From Scenedesmus sp. ARA3 (taxonomy: Eukaryota; Chlorophyta; Chlorophyceae; Sphaeropleales; Scenedesmaceae), in assembly GCA_004335835.1 (NCBI GenBank), contig RWJK01001820.1, positions 1-64,000 of the forward strand: 64,000 nucleotides of DNA, read 5' to 3'. Positions 10,968 through 21,900 of the stretch are shown here, piece after piece. The notes beneath the pieces were generated by a model that saw nothing but the letters and a program-made list of their open reading frames with translations, ran no database searches and had not been told where the DNA came from. A program made the translations under genes and the position numbers. Within the stretch, counting starts at the first letter, position 1; every line of letters starts with the position of its first letter.

Positions 10968-13263
10968 AGTAACTAGCCTTCTGTTCACAGTATGCCCACC
11001 TGCTCCTCTAGCGTCTTGTCTGCTGCCTTGCCGCCACCCGCTGCCTTGGCCGCAGGTGCTGCAGCAGCAGTGCCAGCTGCAGGCTGCAATGTTTGAACAC
11101 CAAGCAGTTACAACAGATGACAACCAGCAGAGAGGCAACGTGAGTGTTTCTATCAAGCATGGCAGACTGACAAGGGCCCAACGGAACATGATAGGTGGCT
11201 GCAGTCAAACAGTAGCTGCGACAGGGTAGACGCAGCTCTTGCTACTGCGCATGTGCGCATGTCTGTGTGCTGTGTTGTGCTGCCCCTGGGACCCTTGTGA
11301 TGCATGCAGCTCACAAGACCAGTTTAAGCAGCTTCTGCAGCTGCAGCTGCAGCACAAAACACTTTCATCATCTGCGATGCAGTTGCTAAGTGACTGCTGC
11401 TTGCTGACTGCTTGGTGGTCGCTGTAAGTCAAACTGTTCCTATCATCCTGCAAGGGGAGCTCCTGCAAGTACTGCCTAACAGCCGGATGATCTGACTGCT
11501 GACTGATCAGCTGGAAATCCTCGTGCTGCTGCGCACCTTGATCCCGAATCTGCAGGGAAACAGAATGCAGCAGCAAGGAAACGTCATGAGACCATCACAG
11601 ACAGCACGGAATGACAGCGCTGCGCACTAAGCAGCCTGAACTTGATGATGTGTGCAGCTGTTTGATGCACAGCTGCTGCCCTGTTTGGCACGCGCTGTCA
11701 TTGCTTGTAAGGTGGCAGAGCACCTGCAACAAAATAACCCATGCAAGCCGGGTGCTGCTGCCACCGATACACCATGCGGTTGCACTTGGCTGCTGCTGCT
11801 GCTGTCTGAGCTGCTTCGAGCATCTGCGCCGCCACCGCTGCTCATACTGCTGCTACGCTGCTTTCAAGCTTGGCAGCTCACTTGGCTGCTGTCACAGCTG
11901 CTGCAGTCACCTTTGCCACTGCCTCTGCTGCTGGCACCACTGCTGCTGCTGCTGCTGCTGCTAACGCTGCTGCCACTACCGCTGCCTTACTCGCTGCTTA
12001 CATGCTCATCAGCTCATTTGACTGCGCGCAGCTGCCTCTGCTGCTGCTGCTGCTGCTGCTACTGCGCTGCTTGAGGCCAAAAGCTCACTTGGCTGCGCGC
12101 AGCTGCGCGCGCTCCGCATCACTCAGCGCCTTCACGCCGACTATGTTGGCCTTCTTTTCCTCAACCTGCGGAGGCACAGCAGCAAAGACACAAGCAGCAA
12201 TGACACAAGCAGCAATGACGCAAGCAGCGATGACACAAGCAGCAACAGCACTGCAGGGCAGGTGTCATGCTGACTATGTTGGCCGTCTTCTCCTCGACCT
12301 GCGCAGGCACAGCAGCAATGACACAAGCAGCAATGGCATAAGCAGCAATAACACTGCGGGCAGTTGTCGTGTTGAATGTGCCTGCCTTCTTTTCCGCGAC
12401 CTGTGTAGGCGCAGCTTATGCAGCACATGCATGTGTTGTTGCAGTGATCAAGCAGCAACATGCTTGCAGAGCCATCATCCGCGCCTGTCGGTACGAGGGA
12501 GGCCGCAGCGTGCATGCAGCTTACTGCTCTGGAAAGCAGCTCTGCAATGTTGTGTGTGCCAGCCTGCAGTGCTTGGATGCCAACACTCGCAGGTGAGTGT
12601 GCACATGCGCCTGGCTGCACATGTGCTGCTGATGCACACGCGCGTGCACAAGCCTGAACTATGTGTGGAGGGCTGATACCAGCAAACTGCCTGATCACTC
12701 CCTGAGCTGCAGAATCAACTTTTATATGCAGTTGCTGATGCGCAGCATGCGCAACCAAGGCTTTCCCCTCTGTGAGTAGTGTGCTGCTGTAGTATCAGAG
12801 GCATGCTGCGCAACTGCTGTACTGCTGGCAAGCCTTCAGCGCAAGGTGCAGCTGCCACCATTGGCTCCCGCCAGTTACTACTCGCGTGTATATGCGGTCA
12901 GCACTCGCCTTCTTGCCTTCCAGAGCGAACACGATTGAAGCGTGCTTGCCTGAGGCAGCTGCTGCGTCTGCTCCAGCAGCAGGCGCTGCTGCCTCCTCTG
13001 CTGCCGGCTCCTCAAGCTCATCTTCTAGCCCGGCATCATCGGCTGCTGCTGGGTCTGCTGACACAGCAAGGATGGCAGCTACGAGTTCATCCTTCTTGCC
13101 CGTTGCTGCAGCTCCCAACTCCTTTGCTATCTCCTTGAGATCCTACAAATACGCAAGACTAAGATCAGATGCGATCGTGCGTTCCGGGCTGCCGGTGACA
13201 GGGAAGCAGCAGCAGGCGCACTTTCACTGTCTTGGCCTTCAGCTCCGCTTCTGTGTACACCAT
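8567..13263 (-). CDS. SAP-domain RNA-binding protein, SARNP/CIP29/THO1/MOS11-like
   Basis: Exons (minus): 13263-13228, 13142-12882, 12165-12089, 11549-11537, 11083-11000, 10681-10559, 9704-9638, 9041-8938, 8602-8567; 266 residues, all junctions in phase. Residues 1-45 form a SAP domain (DLKEIAKELG, TGKKDELVAAIL), followed by an acidic Ala/Glu stretch. The C-terminal half has spaced (R/K)xxKFG motifs: AAKFGIK, KKFGKP, RAAKFGKP and the final ARLERFAKEKK. SAP plus repeated RAERFG-like motifs is the signature of SARNP/THO1, which works with the TREX complex in nuclear mRNA export (family knowledge; role here inferred). The first KFG motif is supplied by a 13-nt microexon. The donor at 12882 is the least certain junction. 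Confidence 0.85.
8936..9262 (-). repeat. Echoes of the SARNP exon start KDPKDPELL
   Basis: The acceptor-side sequence GGCAAGGACCCCAAGGAC of exon 9041-8938 recurs upstream at about 9150-9178 and 9238-9262, each with its CTGCAG-like acceptor or a remnant of it. Confidence 0.8.
9847..9879 (-). repeat. Echo of the SARNP exon start VELTDPDK
   Basis: The minus strand reads GCCGCAG/GTGGAGGTGACAGACCCAGA, almost identical to the acceptor and first 20 bases of exon 9704-9638, about 150 bp upstream. Confidence 0.8.
10327..10806 (-). repeat. Echoes of both ends of SARNP exon 10681-10559
   Basis: The end QLEAQKEKQRLALDK plus a GTGYGTTA donor recurs at about 10441-10500 and 10327-10385. The start VKVLERGIKYGT recurs upstream at about 10770-10806. 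The parental exon has both. Confidence 0.85.
11537..11549 (-). other. 13-nt microexon encoding the KFGIK motif
   Basis: Flanked by CTGCAG on the 5' side and GTGCGC on the 3' side. With two bases from exon 3 it spells AAA TTC GGG ATC AAG, giving AKFGIK, the family's KFG motif. The next exon then continues in phase 0. Confidence 0.8.
12271..12402 (-). repeat. Two echoes of the SARNP exon start VEEKKANIVG
   Basis: About 12271-12304 reads VEEKTANIVS and about 12374-12402 reads VAEKKAGTFN. Both keep a CAG acceptor on the minus strand and lie upstream of the real exon 12165-12089. Confidence 0.8.
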
Positions 13264-14223
13264 GATGATAAATCCGGTCGTAGTGACCACTGTTAAGCGT
13301 TTGACAGCGACAGACAAGCAGCCGGGACTCTGGTGTCGGTAGCTGGAAGTTCAACTGTATGCCAACAACAGCAAGTTTGCTACAAGAAGCCTGCAGCTTA
13401 CACACGTCCTGTCTTACTGCTTTGACATCAACGCCACATACGTTTTGCAGACAATGTGCTGTCACGGCACTGCCTGCCAAAGGCTGTCTCTGTCACTTGC
13501 AAGAACCCTGTTGTTCGTGACCCAACCCCTGTTGCTGCCACGAAGCACTTGCTGTTCTGCTGCAGTCTGAATCAGCTTTCTGGTATTGTTGCTGAATTCC
13601 CTGACCCAGGTCTCTGTCTGCGATGCATACCACAAGGCTCACACAGACATCACTGCGCAGGCAGCGCGCCAGCAGCTGCATCCACACATTTGGGGGACCC
13701 TCCTCCTCCTCCTGCAGGTTTTCACAGCAGCAGCGCAGCAGCGGTGTTTGTAAGGGCGGTAGAGATCATTGAGAGACAAGAAGCGTTGAAGTGCACACAA
13801 GACGACAGACTGTGCTGGCACAACACATCGCATATGCACATATACATTACACATGCCGGTAGATCCAACAGCATGGCTGCAAAGATACGCATGTTCAGCA
13901 CATGCTGTGACCTGCCACATCAGCTTCCACACCCCACACTACATAGTCAGACATTACATCTAGCGACCATTTCACTCATACGCTTGCATGCACAAGTGCA
14001 GTCCTTTTGTCGACAAAACAGCGCAAGCATGCACACACGTTGTAGCAGACCTGGCAACAGGCGGCATCTGCAATGCTGCACCAGCAACAGCATACGCAAA
14101 ACACTGCTTGAGCAGCCTCGTATTACAGTGCACACAAACACACACACATGCGTAGCCATCCCACCTCATCGCACAACATCAGGCAGCCCTCAAAATTACG
14201 CTAAGGAGACTGCGATCTCTCTG
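13264..14223. other. Intergenic region upstream of the SARNP-like gene
   Basis: Contains the promoter of the SARNP-like gene and the 3' flank of the LRR gene, both minus. The long plus-strand open frame that crosses it runs antisense to the LRR gene and has no recognisable protein. Around 14159-14206 there is an echo of the LRR C-terminus. Confidence 0.6.
14159..14206 (-). repeat. Echo of the C-terminal end of the LRR gene
   Basis: The minus strand reads NFEGCLMLCDEVG, a copy of SFEGCLELYHKVG, which ends the LRR open frame about 50 bp upstream. Confidence 0.75.
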
Positions 14224-15605
14224 TCAACATCTGCGGCCTGCTCCCACTTTATGGTACAGCTCCAGGCAGCCCTCAAAGCTGCCCGCCACGCTGCTGCTGA
14301 AACCACAACCCCCAAGCTCCAGCTGCTTGAGCCCCTTGAGCGCAGTCAGCGCCAGCAGGCCCTCATCTATGAGCTGCGGCGCGCTGAACACATGCAAGCG
14401 CTCCAGCAGCGTCATCTTTGCCAGCACGCTGCTCGCCACGGCGTCGTCAATCACCTCCCCACCCACAAACAAGCGCTTCAGCCGCTGCAGGGACAGCAGA
14501 GGGGTCAAATCTACCCCTGGGGCAACCAACCCGGGAATCCAGAGCCACTGCAGCGCAGGGCAGCATGCAACCAGCCTGGCCACATCCCCAGGCCCAAAGA
14601 CTGCAGGCATGCGGCTGACAAAGTCTGCAATTTCATCCTCTACCTCCTCCAGGATTGCAGTCTGGTACCACTGCACCGACATGCCAAGCGCCAAGTTCCG
14701 CTGCTGCCGCCGCTGCTGCCCCGCTGGGAACATGTGCCGCGCGCAGCCCGCTGCAAGCAGCGGCGCAACCTCGTAATCCCAGGAGACCTCCACGTCTGTC
14801 AGGTCCTGAGATGCCGGCAGCAGCGCTGCATAGCGCGCAGCAGCGCTTGCAGGGAATGCATCTGCCTCGCCGCCTGTCACCCTGAAGGTGAGGCAATGCA
14901 GCTCCCCGAGCAGCGGCAGCGCATCAGACAGCAGCAGCAATGCGTCACGGCTGACCCCTGCCTCAATCTTCAGCTGCCGCAGCTGCCGCATGCACTGCAG
15001 GAAGTCGGGCCTTACTCCGTGTATCCCAAGCGCTTGAATTTGCAGCTCCTGCAGCGCAGTGAGCGCTGCCAGCGCCGGCACTGACGCGCAGCTGAGCAGC
15101 TGCTCACTGCCACCCCAATTGAGACGCAACTTGCTGAGAGATGGCGGCAGGCCAGCTAGCGTGCCAGCCAGCCTAACAGAACTGCCTTCACTAGCTAGGT
15201 CCAGCTCCCGCAGCTGCTGCAGGCCGCTGAACGGCGCTGCTGCTCCTTCAGGCAGCAGATCAGGACTCAGCTGCAGCTGTGTGAGCCGAGTGCAAGCCAC
15301 CACAGTGTCATGTATGGTCTGCTGCAGCGCGAGCTGGGCTTGCTCCTGTGCTGCTTGCTGCTGCTCTGCCTGCTGCTGCCCTGCTGGCGCATCCTCGGCT
15401 TGCTGCTGCTGCTGCTCTGCTTGCTGGTCGTCAGCTTGCTGCTGCTGCTGCTGCTGCTGGTGGTGCTGCTGTGGGGGCTCTGTTGCTGTAATGCCCTCAA
15501 GCTGCAGGCTCCGCAGCTGTGTCAGTGCTGGCAGCCCAGCCAGGCTGCTTGTTACTGCTTTCAGCTGCAAAGCAGTGAGGCTGGTCAGGCAGGCCAGTGA
15601 GTGCT

Positions 15606-15641
<36 letters not shown>

Positions 15642-15768
15642 CAGCAGCAGCCACCCGCTGGTCCTCGTGCTGCCTGTTGCCTGCGCTGCTCGCATCTAGC
15701 TGCAGGCTGCAGTAGTGAGCATTCGGCTTCTGCAGACCATGCAGCTTTGCACACGGCAGGTGCAGCAA
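14224..15768 (-). CDS. Leucine-rich-repeat protein with poly-Gln insert (start not resolved)
   Basis: An open frame of about 514 codons. After a Ser run (plus-strand CTG array near 15605-15640) come leucine-rich repeats: LTSLTALQLKAV, LTQLRSLQLEGI, then a Gln-rich insert, then LTQLQLSPDLLP, LQQLRELDLA, SLSKLRLNW, LTALQELQIQAL, MRQLRQLKI, LQRLKRLFVGG, MTLLERLHVFSA and LKGLKQLELGGCGF. LRRs of this kind usually bind proteins; no F-box, kinase or NB-ARC domain is visible, so I give no function. No in-frame ATG exists in the first 270 codons and a stop lies just upstream, so a 5' exon must be missing from this model or the gene is truncated. Its upstream end overlaps the start of the MYND gene on the other strand. 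Confidence 0.6.
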
Positions 15769-17644
15769 CAGCAGCCATCAGCACGGCGGGCGGCACTCGA
15801 GCTGCTGACGAACTGCAACTCTGTGCTCGGCACGCAGATTCTGTTCAGCCTGAAGAGCACAACCCTCGGCTGCCTGCCGCCTGAGGTGCTGCAACAGGCA
15901 GGGCAGCAGCTGCTGCAGGCGCTGGGGGCGCCGCTGCAGCTGCTCAAGCTGCTGGGTCGGCAGGCGATTGACCCCGAAGCGTTGTCAGCAGCATCGTCTG
16001 ACAGTGCTCAGCAGCTGTTTGTGCTCAGGGCTGCAGCGGAGGGCACAGCGCTGGGCCACGGCACAACAAGTAAACTTTGCATGGACATTGCTTGCACTTG
16101 CATTGGATGCAGGTGCTTTTAGTACCGCCAAGCATTGCATACACCTGCAGCGCTTGGCATTGGCATGTACACAGATGAATGTGGGCGTGCAGGCCAGATA
16201 ACAAACTGCTTTGCTGCGCTTGTGATGCTTGCACCTGCATACACATGACACTTGCCTCCCCCAGAATCCGCACAGCAAAGGTTACTCCTATTCTTCTGCT
16301 TCTGTAACCGTGGCAGCTACTCAACTCACCCTGCATTGCTGTATGTGCGGCTGTAAATGATGTGCAGCTGTACGGCCGGGGCACTTGGCTGCCCTGGCAG
16401 CAGCACACCCGGAGGCCTACACATCCTTCGTCGACTGCTGCGTGCGCTCGGAGCAGCTGCCACCGCAAGCTATGCTGATGGCTGCGCAGCTGCTGGCAGT
16501 TGCAGTCAATGCAGTGCTGAACTCTGATACAGCACTGGCCGACACAGCAGCAGTTGCTGGCCTGTCATCTGCCCTGACCAGCCTGGTCAAACGCACAGTG
16601 CAGCTCATCAAAGCAGCGGCCAGCATGCAGCAGAGGCAGGCAGCAGCAGCAGCAGGCACAGCTGCTGAGCATTTCCTGGCAGCAGCCCCCAGGATACTGG
16701 AAGTGCTATTCATCAACACCACTCTGAGTGCTGCGGCAACACGTGTTCCCAACAGCAGCAGCAGCAGCAACAGCAGTAGCAGCAGCAGCAGCGAGGTGCA
16801 TGCCAGCTGTGTGCTGCTGGGTGTTGTTGTTGCACGCAGCGTTGTGCAGCTGGCAGATGCCATGGAGGCAGCAGGGCCCCAGCTGCTGTTTGACTCGCTT
16901 ATGGCTGGGCCTGAGTTCACTGTGAGGTGGCGCCTGGAATCAGGTGCTGCTGAAATGGAGTGCCTACAGCCCCTAGCAGGCGGTGAGCGCAGCATGAATG
17001 CTGATTGGCAGTGGCGGGAGTTGTGGCAGCAGCGCGTGCTGCGTGCAACAGCTAGCATATGGGGCGTCACATCTAGCCTGCGCCAGCCACCAGCAGCAAC
17101 AGCAACAGCAGGCGGAGGAGGAGCAGGAGCATCCACTGGAGGGTGCAGCACAGCCCGCCACCGCAGTGGTGAGGCAAACAGCGGCAGCACAGTCACAGGC
17201 ACAGCTGGCGAAGGCAGCAGCAGCAGCAGCAACAGCAGCAGCCAGCAGCTGAAGTGGGGTTACCTGCTCAACCTGCAGCAGTCAAGCACGCGCTGGGCAG
17301 CAGCAGCGGCTGAGTATCGGGCTGCGATGCAAGCTTCGGCTCAGCAGCTGGTGGCAGACGGCGAGGATGCTCATCCGGCAGCCTGTCCTGCTGCTCAAGT
17401 GGGGCAGCAGTATCAAGCTGCTGTAAAGTTGTGCAGGGCGCTGGCAGCAGCAGCACCAGTGCCTGCGCCGTGCAACAATCCCGGCTGTGAGAACCTGGCT
17501 GGAGTGAGCGAGGCAGCAGCTGCAAGCAAGGCGTGTGCTGGCTGCCGCTGCCATTATTGCAGCGCTGCCTGCCAGACCGCCGACTGGAAGTGGCACAAGC
17601 ATGCATGCCGGCGCATGGCTGCTGCTGGTGTGACCTGTGGTTGA
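15739..17644 (+). CDS. MYND-type zinc-finger protein
   Basis: Exons 15739-16069 and 16368-17644 join in phase (ACA A/CT GTA) to give 535 residues. Most of the protein is Ala/Leu-rich helical sequence without a domain I recognise, broken by Ser and Gln/Ala runs (near 16754-16795 and 17215-17245). The C-terminus is a clear MYND finger from about residue 479: CNNPGC, then CAGCRCHYC, SAACQ and WKWHKHAC, the C6HC spacing of the family. MYND fingers bind proline-rich peptides, and green algae have many such proteins of unknown role. The ATG at 15739 is the first in frame. The gene has one intron and, unlike its neighbours, I saw no echoes around it. Confidence 0.78.
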
Positions 17645-18958
17645 GTCTGTGCATTACATTGCTGTGGTCGCCTGCAAGGGTTTTTGCAGCTGTCCATCTG
17701 TGTGAGCCCATTTGTCTGGAACATGGCTTGCGGGTGCGCTGAAGGCATCATGGCTAGATCAGTTTGCTAAGTAGATGTTGTGCAAAATCCACAGGCTGCT
17801 TGGACTGTGCCACCGTGGACACCCCAAACGCGACATTTACACGCCAGGGATGGTGACATGCCAACAGCCTCGTGTGGCCTGCGGGCTAGGGGTACGTTGC
17901 CGCGTTGCCAGTTTGCATCGCCCCCTTGAACGTGTCATGAAGCATGCAGTTGAAAACTGCCCATTGCCTCAACCACACTACAGCCATACTTTATGAGAGC
18001 ATACAAAACACGGAGGACTCGGCTGGGTTTGCAGCAGCAGCAACTGAAACAGTAAGTATGCAGCCACTGGACATGTCACCCCCGCCGCATCTGCAGGCCA
18101 AATCGTATGCCCTTGCATCAGTGGGCTGAGACCAAACAGTTTACAGAATGGTGTTCACTAGATCTGCCTGAACAGACAAAAACACGCATGACACAGTGCA
18201 GCATCAGCAGTATGCTGCTGGATAGTGCGGCAGAAAAGCAGCCGTACGTCCCGCAGCGCTGTGCAGCTAGTGCCACTAGTAGGCTACTAGCCAGTAGCAC
18301 CCAAAGATGAACGTAGCACATCTATGACAGTATTGCTGCTTCCGAAGCAGGACCGAGTCGGTCCCGGTTACAAGTTTTGTGGTTGACATGCCAGGTGCCT
18401 GAGCACCACCCAGCACATGAAATGTGCCTGCATAAGCCGTCAGCCGCTGCTAGTGGCCTGCTTAAAATGAGACTACACATGACTCCTATCCCGTGTGCTG
18501 CATGTAACACAACATGCTACACCTCGATTGCTTCAAACAGGCCACCCCTTGCACAAGCACCTCAAACATACTTCAAGTTGCTCACTCAGGCTGAAGCGCA
18601 TTGTGCCCTAATGCAGCAAACATACAAAGGTGTGCCCCTGGCAAGCAAAATTGACCGGCAGCAACTGCATAAGCCTTTCTGCCTTATTGTGTGGTGTATT
18701 ACTAATCACAGTGACATTGGAACACATTTTGGCTGAGATAGATTCAGATACACCCAGCACTGGCCAGGATGTATAGACAGGCCCAAAGATACAGAGGATT
18801 GCAGCATACACATACAGATCATGCACAATCAAACGTGCCATAAGCTTGAACACTGAGCTGCTGTGATGCTGCATGCACAGGGATGCAACACTTCCACAGG
18901 ATGAAATGACTGAGATGAAGAAATGAAAAAGATTGCTGCAGCGCTGCCCTTGTGCATC
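17645..18958. other. Convergent intergenic region
   Basis: Lies between the MYND gene (plus) and the first kinase (minus), so it should hold both 3' UTRs. TGTAA, the usual green-algal poly(A) signal, occurs on plus at 18503-18507 and on minus near 18366-18371. No coding sequence recognised. Confidence 0.5.
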
Positions 18959-21900
18959 TCAGAAAGACAGCTGCTCAGTGGACAAGCCATGCTCCTGCAG
19001 CTGCTGCTTGCCGCTTGCGGTCCCAGCAAGCAGCACCTGCACCTCAACACAAGCAACCTCTTCCTCTTTGGCGGCTCCAGCAACCTGCTCATCAGGCTGC
19101 TGCTCATCCTCTGTATGTCGCTCATCATCCAAATCAGAATGCAGAATGCAGCTAGCACCAGCGCTGTCTGCAACAGCAGCACCAGCTGCAGGCATGTCCT
19201 TAGCCAGCCTGCTGCCACTCCTGCTGATAACTCCTGCCAGCACTGCTTCAGCTGCCTGCCCAGCTGCGACAGCTGCTGCCTGCTCTGCCGCTGCCAGGTT
19301 CTGTTCAGCCTGCCCGTCCTCTTCCTGGTGCGCCTGCAGCAGCTCCTGCTGCATTGGTGGGAAGTACCAGCTGCTCTTGAGCCGCGAGCCAATGCGGCCC
19401 AGCACAAGCTCCTGCAAGCGGCAACACCCAACACACTGTGTCACAGGCGTAGTTGTCATATACACACAGACGCTGATGCAGCAGCCACGTGCACGAGGCA
19501 AATCATCAGCTGATGCACGCAATACATCTAGCTACCACGCAGGCTGCTCAAAACTCCTGCTCTGCCATCGGGGTTGCTTCAAAGCATTAGCTGAACCAAG
19601 TGCGGCCCCACCCGCACCTGCAAGCCCAGCGCAGACTTGCGCCGCAGCATCCCTCCCAGCAGCTGCGGCTGCACCAGCCCACTGGCAGCCCTGCTGCCCA
19701 CGCCATCTAGCGCTGCATCTGCATCCTGCGCTGGCGCCCTGCCGTGTTCGCACTGAACTTCCAGGCCCGCCAGGAAGTGCTCCACCAGGAACTGCGGCTC
19801 CCGGGCCATCCTTAAGAAGCGGAAGGCCAGCAGCTCAGCCGCAGAGGGCCGCTGGCTGGGGTCCTTGCACAGGCAGGCATCCACCACCTCCTTGAAGCAC
19901 TGCAGCGACACATGAGCACGTTGGCAGTGGTGACAGCGATGAAACGTCGGCAAACCCAGTCATGCGGCACTAATCTAGGATATGTGTGTGGGCTGGTTCT
20001 GGCAAAGCTCCATGTTAACATGCGCTTGGAGCACCACAGCAAAGTTCAAAAGGTGCTGGCCGAAGAACTCATTGGAGAGTGTCCTGCAAAATTCATTGTC
20101 AGCAGCAGTGGTGCGTCACGCAGTTGAACAGGGGGTTACTAATGTACTGCACAGCAGCAACTTGAAAGTCACCTTTGAGAAGTGCTCGTCCAGGCTGGGT
20201 GGCGGGTTGTTGATGGTGTCCATCAGCACGCGCATGGGGTGGGCGCGCGACAGCGGCGGCCTGCCCTGCGCCAGCTCGATCATGGTGATGCCCACAGACC
20301 ACATGTCCGCAGACGCATCGTACCTGCAGCACGACAGACAAAACGCCCAGAACAGTTGTACAAGAGGTTCGCACCAATTTTTTGACATGGGGGCAGCTAG
20401 CCCTGCGCCAGCTCAATCATGGTGATGCCCACCGACCACATGTCCGCAGACGCATCGTACCTGCAGTAAAGCAGGAAACAAATCAGAACAAATATAAATG
20501 ATAGTTTGAACCAAGCGACTTCATGTCATGGGGGCGGCCTGCCCTGTGCCAGGTCGATCATGGTGATCCCCACCCACCACATGTCTGCAGAGGTGTTGTA
20601 GCTGCGGCATGCAGGGCAGCACGGGATAGGTTGTAGAATGTGCGCTAGAGCGGCGCATGGGGCTGAGCAGAGTGCTGCTGTATGGCCCAGCAGGTCTTGC
20701 GTTGCACACAAGCGCACATCGGCTGATCTGGGACTCCTGCAACCCAAACACTCGCTTGCTGCCCAACCACTGCTTGCGTTGCACAGCAAGCAACCCTCAT
20801 CGTCCAATTCCTGCAAGCCAACAGCCCAGGCAGGCTGCGCCTGCTGCCCTCACCCGTCTTGGGCCATTCCTCTGGCACCATCCAGCAGGGCGTGCCCACA
20901 ACAGGCTGCCGCTGATCAAGTTGCAAGCTTCTGCGCAGCTGCTGGACGCTGCTGCCATGGCCAACTCACCCGTCATCCTGCGCCATGACCTCCGGCGCCA
21001 TCCAGCAGGGTGTGCCCACAAACGTGGTGGCCATCACTGCTGACATGTCCAGGTTGATCATGCTGACCTGGTGCAAGCGGGCAGCACAATAGGAAGCACA
21101 ACTGTATAACAATAACAATAACAATATTTCAAACACAACTGCACCCGCTGCCTCACCATGGCCACAGTGTGGCCCTAAAGAGGTGCAGCAAGCACATACA
21201 CGCATAGCCCATGGTGGTTGACAGCACAATGTGTTGGCAAACACCTGCATATGCAGGGCTAGCCACCTTCACTGACAGCTGCAGGAACAGGCTCCTCACT
21301 GCCTTATCAACTGCCAGCCGCCCACCTGGCGTGCGCGTGCAGCAGCAACCCCAAAGTCTGCCAGGCGCACTTCACCATCCTCAGACATGAGGATGTTGTC
21401 AGCCTGTACCAGCGGCGGAGGCAACAGCAGCAGGCAGCACTCATAGACTGCAGGCAATGATGCCATCAGCACTGCCAACACCCAGTGGCACAGGCAGGCA
21501 GCCATGGCTTCACTTCTACCTACTTCGATTTTCCGCCCTCAGCATAGCATCACGCGGATGCAAAGGGAGCGCTGCAGGCAGGTTTTGTTTGCTGCAGCCT
21601 GGCTGAATGAACAGAGCAACAACTTTGCAGTGCTTGCGGCAGTGCCTTACCTTGATGTCCCTGTGGATGCCTCCATTCTGGTGCACGTAGTCGAGCCCTT
21701 GCAGGACACTGCGCATGATGCTGGCAATCACTACCTCATCCAAGCCCTGAACAGCAACAGCAGCAACAACAGCAGCAGGAGCAGTGCAGCAGACGGGCGA
21801 GGTGTTGCAGATGCTGCAGGGCATGCGTGCAAGCTATAGCTATACATTGTTGTTGTGGCTGCCTGTGTTGGCAGTGGGTCTCTAGTATGCAGTGTCGGCG

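Noticed and set aside
11870..12676. 268-codon plus-strand frame
   Set aside because: Lies antisense in SARNP introns across CTG and echo repeats; no similarity.
13456..15084. 542-codon open frame on the plus strand
   Set aside because: Runs antisense to the LRR gene and into its 3' flank; the translation has no domain or family resemblance and is explained by the low stop frequency opposite GC-rich coding sequence.
16417..17232. 271-codon open frame on the minus strand
   Set aside because: Antisense shadow of the MYND gene's second exon.
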